From the NCBI GenBank assembly GCA_937902275.1, contig CALFNW010000126.1, positions 1 to 9,579 of the forward strand: a DNA stretch of 9,579 bases. Direction: 5' to 3'. Made by a program: the position numbers and the translations under genes. Under the pieces are notes generated by a model. It was given only the letters and a program-made list of their open reading frames with translations, was not told the DNA's origin and made no database searches. Below, one piece after another: positions 5,875-9,579 of this stretch. The stretch comes from UBA4717 sp002404395. Its GTDB lineage: Bacteria > Bacillota > Clostridia > Oscillospirales > CAG-272. Each line of letters begins with the position of its first letter. Positions within the stretch are counted from its first letter, which is position 1.

Positions 5875-7059
5875 ATGAAAGAATTTGAACTTAAATACGG
5901 TTGCAACCCGAATCAGAAACCGGCGCGCATCTATATGGCAGACGGCAAAGACCTGCCTATCGAGATCCTTAACGGAAAACCCGGATATATAAATTTCCTT
6001 GACGCTTTCAATTCGTGGCAGCTTGTGCGCGAGCTGAAAGAAGCTATCGGTTTGCCGTCGGCGGCTTCATTCAAGCACGTAAGTCCGACCTCTGCCGCAG
6101 TGGGTCTTCCGCTCGGCGAAAGGCTCAAAAAAGCCTGCTTCGTTGATGATATCAAAGCACTTGACAGCTCACCGCTTGCCTGTGCCTATGCGAGGGCGAG
6201 AGGAACCGACCGTATGTGTTCTTTCGGCGATTGGGTCGCACTGTCTGATATATGCGACGTTACGACCGCGCAGCTTATAAAGCGCGAGGTTTCCGACGGT
6301 ATTATTGCACCTGGATATGAGCCCGAAGCGCTTGAGATACTTAAATCCAAACGTAAGGGCACATATAATATTGTGAAAATCGTCCCTGACTTCGTACCCG
6401 AACCGCTTGAGCGCAAGCAGGTATTCGGCATCACATTTGAGCAGGGAAGAAACAATTTTGAAATCAACCGCGCATTGCTTTCTAACATTGTAAGCAAGAA
6501 TAAAGCGCTGCCGGAAAACGCAGTCAGAGATCTGCTTATATCGCTTATCACGCTCAAATATACTCAATCGAATTCGGTCTGCTTTGCCTATGACGGACAA
6601 GCGATCGGCGTGGGAGCCGGACAGCAGTCGAGGATTCATTGCACGCGGCTTGCCGGCGGCAAAGCCGACACATGGTTCTTACGTCAGCATGATAAGGTGC
6701 TGTCTCTGCCGTTTCTGCCGACTCTCGGCAGACCCGACCGCGACAACGTGATCGACGGATACATAAATAAAAACGAAGAAGATGTCTGTGCCGACGGTAA
6801 TTGGCAGAAATATTTTACAGTAAAGCCCGAACCGCTGACAAACCAAGAAGCGGAGTCTTATCTTGCCGCGATCGACGGAGTGTCGCTCGGCTCAGACGCT
6901 TTCTTCCCGTTTTCCGACAATATCGAGCGCGCTCACAAGAGCGGCGTGTCATATATAGCAGAGCCGGGCGGCTCGGTCAGAGATGATCTTGTAATCGAAG
7001 CGGCGGATCGTTTCGGTATGGTGCTGGCGTTTACGGGTATGCGTCTTTTCCACCATTGA
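5875..7059 (+). CDS. purH: Stand-alone AICAR transformylase, ATIC-like
   Basis: The enzyme formylates AICAR (ZMP) with 10-formyl-THF to give FAICAR, so it removes the riboswitch ligand. It has 394 residues and lacks the N-terminal cyclohydrolase domain of bifunctional PurH. Signatures: KYGCNPNQKPARIY (7-20), NGKPGYINFLDAFNSWQLV (33-51), SFKHVSP (65-71) with the catalytic Lys67-His68 pair, REVSDGIIAPGYEPEALEIL (137-156), LKYTQSNSVCFAYDG (227-241), GVGAGQQSRIHCTRLAGGKA (245-264), SDAFFPF (340-346) and a final RLFHH. From memory these read much closer to the transformylase half of animal ATIC than to E. coli-type PurH: FKHVSP instead of KHxNPCG, plus about 60 residues after CTRLAGGKA beginning WFLRQHDKVL, which ordinary bacterial PurH lacks. 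The GTG at 5863 is in frame, but ATG 5875 has GAGGG five bases upstream and restores the family N terminus. Eight bases separate it from the cyclohydrolase gene. Confidence 0.93.
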   Translation: MKEFELKYGCNPNQKPARIYMADGKDLPIEILNGKPGYINFLDAFNSWQLVRELKEAIGLPSAASFKHVSPTSAAVGLPLGERLKKACFVDDIKALDSSPLACAYARARGTDRMCSFGDWVALSDICDVTTAQLIKREVSDGIIAPGYEPEALEILKSKRKGTYNIVKIVPDFVPEPLERKQVFGITFEQGRNNFEINRALLSNIVSKNKALPENAVRDLLISLITLKYTQSNSVCFAYDGQAIGVGAGQQSRIHCTRLAGGKADTWFLRQHDKVLSLPFLPTLGRPDRDNVIDGYINKNEEDVCADGNWQKYFTVKPEPLTNQEAESYLAAIDGVSLGSDAFFPFSDNIERAHKSGVSYIAEPGGSVRDDLVIEAADRFGMVLAFTGMRLFHH

Positions 7060-7101
7060 TGATACAAATTTTACTGACGCGGAAATAACCGAATTAAATA
7101 T

Positions 7102-7120
7102 GTGTCGGCTACGCCGACAT
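7102..7120 (+). repeat. Short palindromic element, copy 1 (before purD)
   Basis: TGTCGGC (7103-7109) and GCCGACA (7113-7119) form a perfect 7-bp hairpin with a TAC loop, extended by a G-T pair (7102/7120). It stands in the 72-base gap between the AICAR transformylase and purD, ending directly at the purD ribosome binding site GGAG (7121-7124). No T tract follows, so it is not an intrinsic terminator. Sixteen of 17 bases (7101-7117) recur at 8468-8484 before purL. The rest of this gap (7060-7100) is AT-rich with no convincing promoter. Confidence 0.75.
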
Positions 7121-7131
7121 GGAGCTTAAAA

Positions 7132-8412
7132 ATGAAAATTCTGGTTGTCGGCGGCGGAGGCAGAGAGCACGCCATTATCAGGAAAATCCTCGAAAATAAC
7201 TCAGTGGAAAAGGTTTATGCACTGCCGGGCAACGGCGGGATCGCAAGAGATGCCGAATGTGTGCCGATAGATGCCTGCGATATATCAAAAATTGTTTCTT
7301 TCGCTGTTGAAAATAAGATAGATTACGCGATCGTTGCACCCGATGATCCGCTTGTGCTCGGCTGTGTGGATCGTCTTGAAGAGGCGGGTATCCAATGCTT
7401 CGGTCCGCGCGCAAATGCCGCAGTCATTGAGGGAAGCAAGGTGTTTTCCAAAAATCTGATGCGTAAATATCACATTCCGACAGCCGATTATCGTGTATTT
7501 ACAGTTATGAACGAGGCGCTTGATTATCTTGCCGAGGCGCCTGTTCCGATCGTCATTAAGGCAGACGGTCTGGCACTCGGAAAGGGCGTCACGGTCGCAT
7601 ATACGCGTGAGCAGGCAAGAGAAGCCGTCATTGACGCCATGAGAGATAAAAAATTCGGTAAAAGCGGTGAACAGCTTGTAATTGAAGAATATCTTACCGG
7701 CCCCGAGGTATCGGTGCTTGCTTTCACCGACGGAAAAACCGTTAAACCTATGGTCTCATCAATGGATCACAAGCGTATCGGAGATAACGACACCGGACCG
7801 AATACCGGCGGAATGGGAACTGTCGCTCCGAATCCGTATTACACAAAAGCGATCGCGGACAGATGCATGAAGGAGATCTTTATTCCCACAGTCAATGCAA
7901 TGAATAAAGAGGGGCGCACTTTCCGCGGATGCCTGTATTTCGGACTGATGCTGACGTCCGACGGACCGCGCGTCATTGAATATAACTGCCGTTTCGGTGA
8001 CCCTGAAACGCAGGTCGTGCTGCCGCTTTTAAAAAGCGATCTTTTAGAGATCATGCAGGCGACGACCAATGGCACGCTTGATAAAGCGGAGGTGGAGTTT
8101 TCCTGTGATCATGCCTGCTGCGTGATCATGGCGTCCGAAGGTTATCCGACTTCATACAAAAAAGGTTTTGAAATTTCAATTCCTGAGGAAATGGCCGACT
8201 CGGTGTATGTTGCCGGAGCAGTGTGCGATGACGGAAAGCTGAAAAGTTCGGGCGGACGCGTACTCGGTGTGACCGCAACTGCGGACACTCTCGGACGCGC
8301 GATAGAAGCTTCATATGAAAAGGTTTCAAAAATCAAATTTGAAAATGCCGTATACAGGCATGATATCGGCAAGAAGGCACTTGAGGCTGACGCAGATCGT
8401 AACGGTCTTTGA
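7132..8412 (+). CDS. purD: PurD, glycinamide ribonucleotide (GAR) synthetase
   Basis: An ATP-grasp ligase joining phosphoribosylamine and glycine to form GAR, the substrate of PurN upstream. The 426 residues are the usual length. Seen in order: KILVVGGGGREHAI (2-15), ALPGNGGIA (30-38), APDDPLVLG (69-77, a variant of GPExPLVxG with Asp for Glu), ATP-grasp signatures VIKADGLALGKGV (141-153) and EEYLTGPEVSVLAF (185-198), the glycine-rich MDHKRIGDNDTGPNTGGMGT (211-230), and metal-binding VIEYNCRFGDPETQ (281-294). The ATG at 7132 has GGAG seven bases upstream; an in-frame ATG at 7120 (also near 7102) would start inside or next to the hairpin and has no ribosome site. It is the only gene of the operon with substantial gaps on both sides (72 and 87 bases), and each gap carries a copy of the same palindrome. 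Confidence 0.96.
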   Translation: MKILVVGGGGREHAIIRKILENNSVEKVYALPGNGGIARDAECVPIDACDISKIVSFAVENKIDYAIVAPDDPLVLGCVDRLEEAGIQCFGPRANAAVIEGSKVFSKNLMRKYHIPTADYRVFTVMNEALDYLAEAPVPIVIKADGLALGKGVTVAYTREQAREAVIDAMRDKKFGKSGEQLVIEEYLTGPEVSVLAFTDGKTVKPMVSSMDHKRIGDNDTGPNTGGMGTVAPNPYYTKAIADRCMKEIFIPTVNAMNKEGRTFRGCLYFGLMLTSDGPRVIEYNCRFGDPETQVVLPLLKSDLLEIMQATTNGTLDKAEVEFSCDHACCVIMASEGYPTSYKKGFEISIPEEMADSVYVAGAVCDDGKLKSSGGRVLGVTATADTLGRAIEASYEKVSKIKFENAVYRHDIGKKALEADADRNGL

Positions 8413-8433
8413 TTACTGTCGATAAAATTTTTG

Positions 8434-8463
8434 TTGCAAGCAGTCTGCCCGGTGTGTTATAAT
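8434..8463 (+). promoter_or_regulatory. Probable internal promoter for purL
   Basis: A perfect TATAAT (8458-8463) carries the extended -10 dinucleotide TG at 8455-8456 (TGTTATAAT). A partial -35, TTGCAA (8434-8439, four of six consensus bases), lies 18 bases upstream. Transcription would start near 8469-8471, so the second palindrome would be the first thing in the RNA. The gap between purD and purL (8413-8499) otherwise has no terminator and no open reading frame of interest. If active, purL would be partly independent of the ZTP riboswitch. Confidence 0.6.
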
Positions 8464-8467
8464 GTTT

Positions 8468-8484
8468 TGTGTCGGCTCCGCCGA
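8468..8484 (+). repeat. Short palindromic element, copy 2 (before purL)
   Basis: TCGGC (8472-8476) and GCCGA (8480-8484) make a 5-bp hairpin with a TCC loop. The 17 bases TGTGTCGGCTCCGCCGA match the copy upstream of purD with one difference, in the loop. It lies just downstream of the predicted -10 box and 15 bases before the purL ATG. The stem is shorter than in copy 1 because the outer bases no longer pair. Possible roles are a 5' stabilising hairpin, a processing site or a small dispersed genomic repeat. Confidence 0.7.
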
Positions 8485-8499
8485 AGTAAGTGATGATAT

Positions 8500-9579
8500 A
8501 TGGTTTACAGAGTCTATGTTGAAAAAAAGCCCGAGCTTGCGCACGAAGCGAACGCTTTGCTTGGTGAGATCAGAAATCTTTTGGGGATCCGCTCACTTGA
8601 AAAATTGCGCATACTCAATCGCTATGATGCCGAAAATATTTCCGCTGAGTTGTTTGCTTATGCGGAAAAGACCGTTTTTTCGGAGCCTCAGCTTGATATT
8701 GTTTCCCATGAGCTTGAAGCTGACGGGGCGATATGCTTTGCGGTCGAGTATCTGCCCGGTCAGTTCGACCAGCGTGCCGATTCGGCGGCGCAGTGCATCC
8801 GTATCATATCGCAGTCGGTTTGTACGAACATTGATAATGCGCCCGATGAGACTGTGGCTGCGGGCGCTGCGGACATGGACGCTGTGACCGTCCGTACTGC
8901 AAAAGTATACAAACTCTACGGAAAACTGACGGACGCCGAGGTTTTGCGCATAAAAAAACATATTATAAATCCGGTCGAGGCGCGTGAGGCCGCACTTGAG
9001 CCGCGTTTGACTTTGAAATCAAACTATAAACTGCCGGGCGCAGTCCCGACGCTGGACGGATTTACAAAGCTTGACAAGCAGGCGCTTTCGGAGTTTATCG
9101 GTCAATACGGTCTTGCAATGGACATTGACGATATTGAGTTCTGTCAAACATATTTTAAAAACGAGAAGCGCGACCCTACCGTTACCGAGATACGTATGAT
9201 CGATACCTATTGGTCTGACCATTGCCGTCATACTACTTTTCTGACCGTTATTGATAATGTTGAGTTCGATGATCCGCTGCTTCGCGAGACCTTTAATGAA
9301 TATATTGAAACGAGAAAAGCGCTCGGCGTTACAAAACCGATCTGTCTTATGGATATTGCGACGCTTGCGGTCAAGGCGTTAAAGAAAGCGGGAAAGCTTG
9401 AAAAGCTTGACGAAAGCGAAGAAATAAACGCCTGTACCGTCAAGCTGGATGTAGAGGTAGAGGGTGAAAAACAGCCATGGTTGTTGCTTTTCAAAAACGA
9501 AACTCACAATCATCCCACTGAAATTGAACCGTTCGGCGGTGCGGCAACCTGCATCGGAGGCGCGATCCGCGATCCGCTT
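8500..9579 (+). CDS. purL: PurL, FGAM synthetase (large clostridial form), 5' part
   Basis: Open for 360 codons to the window edge, so the gene is cut at its 3' end. It makes FGAM from formyl-GAR, glutamine and ATP. The N terminus MVYRVYVEKKPELAHEANAL begins a PurS-like domain (about 1-80), as in the one-chain PurL of roughly 1,240 residues found in clostridia. A linker with repeated acidic and helical stretches follows (about 165-235). The synthetase core then begins with YWSDHCRHTTF (237-247) and the nucleotide-binding FKNETHNHPTEIEPFGG (331-347). The C-terminal glutaminase domain would lie beyond the window. TGA at 8494-8496 is in frame just upstream, so ATG 8500 is the first possible start. 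The ribosome site is weak (AAGTAAGTGATG, no GGAG), unlike every other gene here. It has its own likely promoter in the gap before it. Confidence 0.93.
   Translation, partial: MVYRVYVEKKPELAHEANALLGEIRNLLGIRSLEKLRILNRYDAENISAELFAYAEKTVFSEPQLDIVSHELEADGAICFAVEYLPGQFDQRADSAAQCIRIISQSVCTNIDNAPDETVAAGAADMDAVTVRTAKVYKLYGKLTDAEVLRIKKHIINPVEAREAALEPRLTLKSNYKLPGAVPTLDGFTKLDKQALSEFIGQYGLAMDIDDIEFCQTYFKNEKRDPTVTEIRMIDTYWSDHCRHTTFLTVIDNVEFDDPLLRETFNEYIETRKALGVTKPICLMDIATLAVKALKKAGKLEKLDESEEINACTVKLDVEVEGEKQPWLLLFKNETHNHPTEIEPFGGAATCIGGAIRDPL

Noticed and set aside
7060..7100. A promoter before purD
   Set aside because: CTGACG at 7074 and TTAAAT at 7094 are only 14 bases apart and both deviate from consensus; the neighbouring combinations are no better.
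7103..7119. Terminator between the transformylase and purD
   Set aside because: The hairpin is perfect but followed by TGGAGCTTAAA, the purD ribosome site, with no T tract.
8462..8887. 141-codon + strand frame beginning in the purD-purL gap
   Set aside because: It is another frame of purL: translating from ATG 8500 gives the recognisable clostridial PurL N terminus through the same bases, while this frame is a run of Ser/Arg/Leu with no family resemblance.

Overview
The window is one continuous, nine-gene de novo purine (IMP) biosynthesis operon. Every gene is on the + strand, and the last one runs off the right edge. Order: promoter, ZTP-type riboswitch with terminator, purE, purC, a purF-like gene, purM, a formate/nitrite-transporter (FNT) family gene, purN, a PurO-like IMP cyclohydrolase, a stand-alone AICAR transformylase, purD, and the 5' part of a large purL. 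Moderate GC content, clear AGGAG-type ribosome binding sites, a clostridial PurL with an N-terminal PurS-like part, and the particular PurC and PurF variants suggest an uncultured Clostridia (Oscillospiraceae/Ruminococcaceae-like gut Firmicute). That placement is inference from sequence style, not a search result.

Region by region. Bases 1-84 carry no gene. A near-consensus sigma-A promoter (TTGACA, 17-base spacer, TATACT) lies at 85-113. It is followed at 122-194 by an RNA with the conserved parts of the ZTP (pfl) riboswitch: GACUGGCG, GGAGCAA and CCGCCUGGGCA. The 3' strand of its P3 hairpin is also the 5' arm of a strong intrinsic terminator (191-235), so ligand binding should prevent termination. 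Genes from 251 to 7059 are tightly packed; purF/purM, purM/FNT and FNT/purN overlap. Two short gaps flank purD, and each carries a near-identical 17-base palindromic element. The second gap also holds a good extended -10 promoter for purL.

How the genes work together. PurF would make phosphoribosylamine, PurD GAR, PurN formyl-GAR, PurL FGAM, PurM AIR, PurE CAIR, PurC SAICAR, the transformylase FAICAR and the PurO-like enzyme IMP. PurB and PurK are not in view. PurN and the AICAR transformylase both consume 10-formyl-tetrahydrofolate. When that cofactor is scarce ZMP/ZTP builds up, which is what the riboswitch senses. An FNT channel embedded between purM and purN could move formate, the precursor of 10-formyl-THF, so sensor, transporter and consumers may form one circuit (inference).

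Most notable. (1) The PurF-like protein keeps its phosphoribosyltransferase signature and iron-sulfur cysteines but has lost the N-terminal catalytic cysteine and every other glutaminase residue I can align, so it appears unable to use glutamine. (2) The usual bifunctional PurH is replaced by a PurO-like cyclohydrolase plus a transformylase that resembles the animal ATIC transformylase domain more than E. coli-type PurH. (3) An FNT channel is translationally coupled into the operon. No gene looks broken by frameshift.
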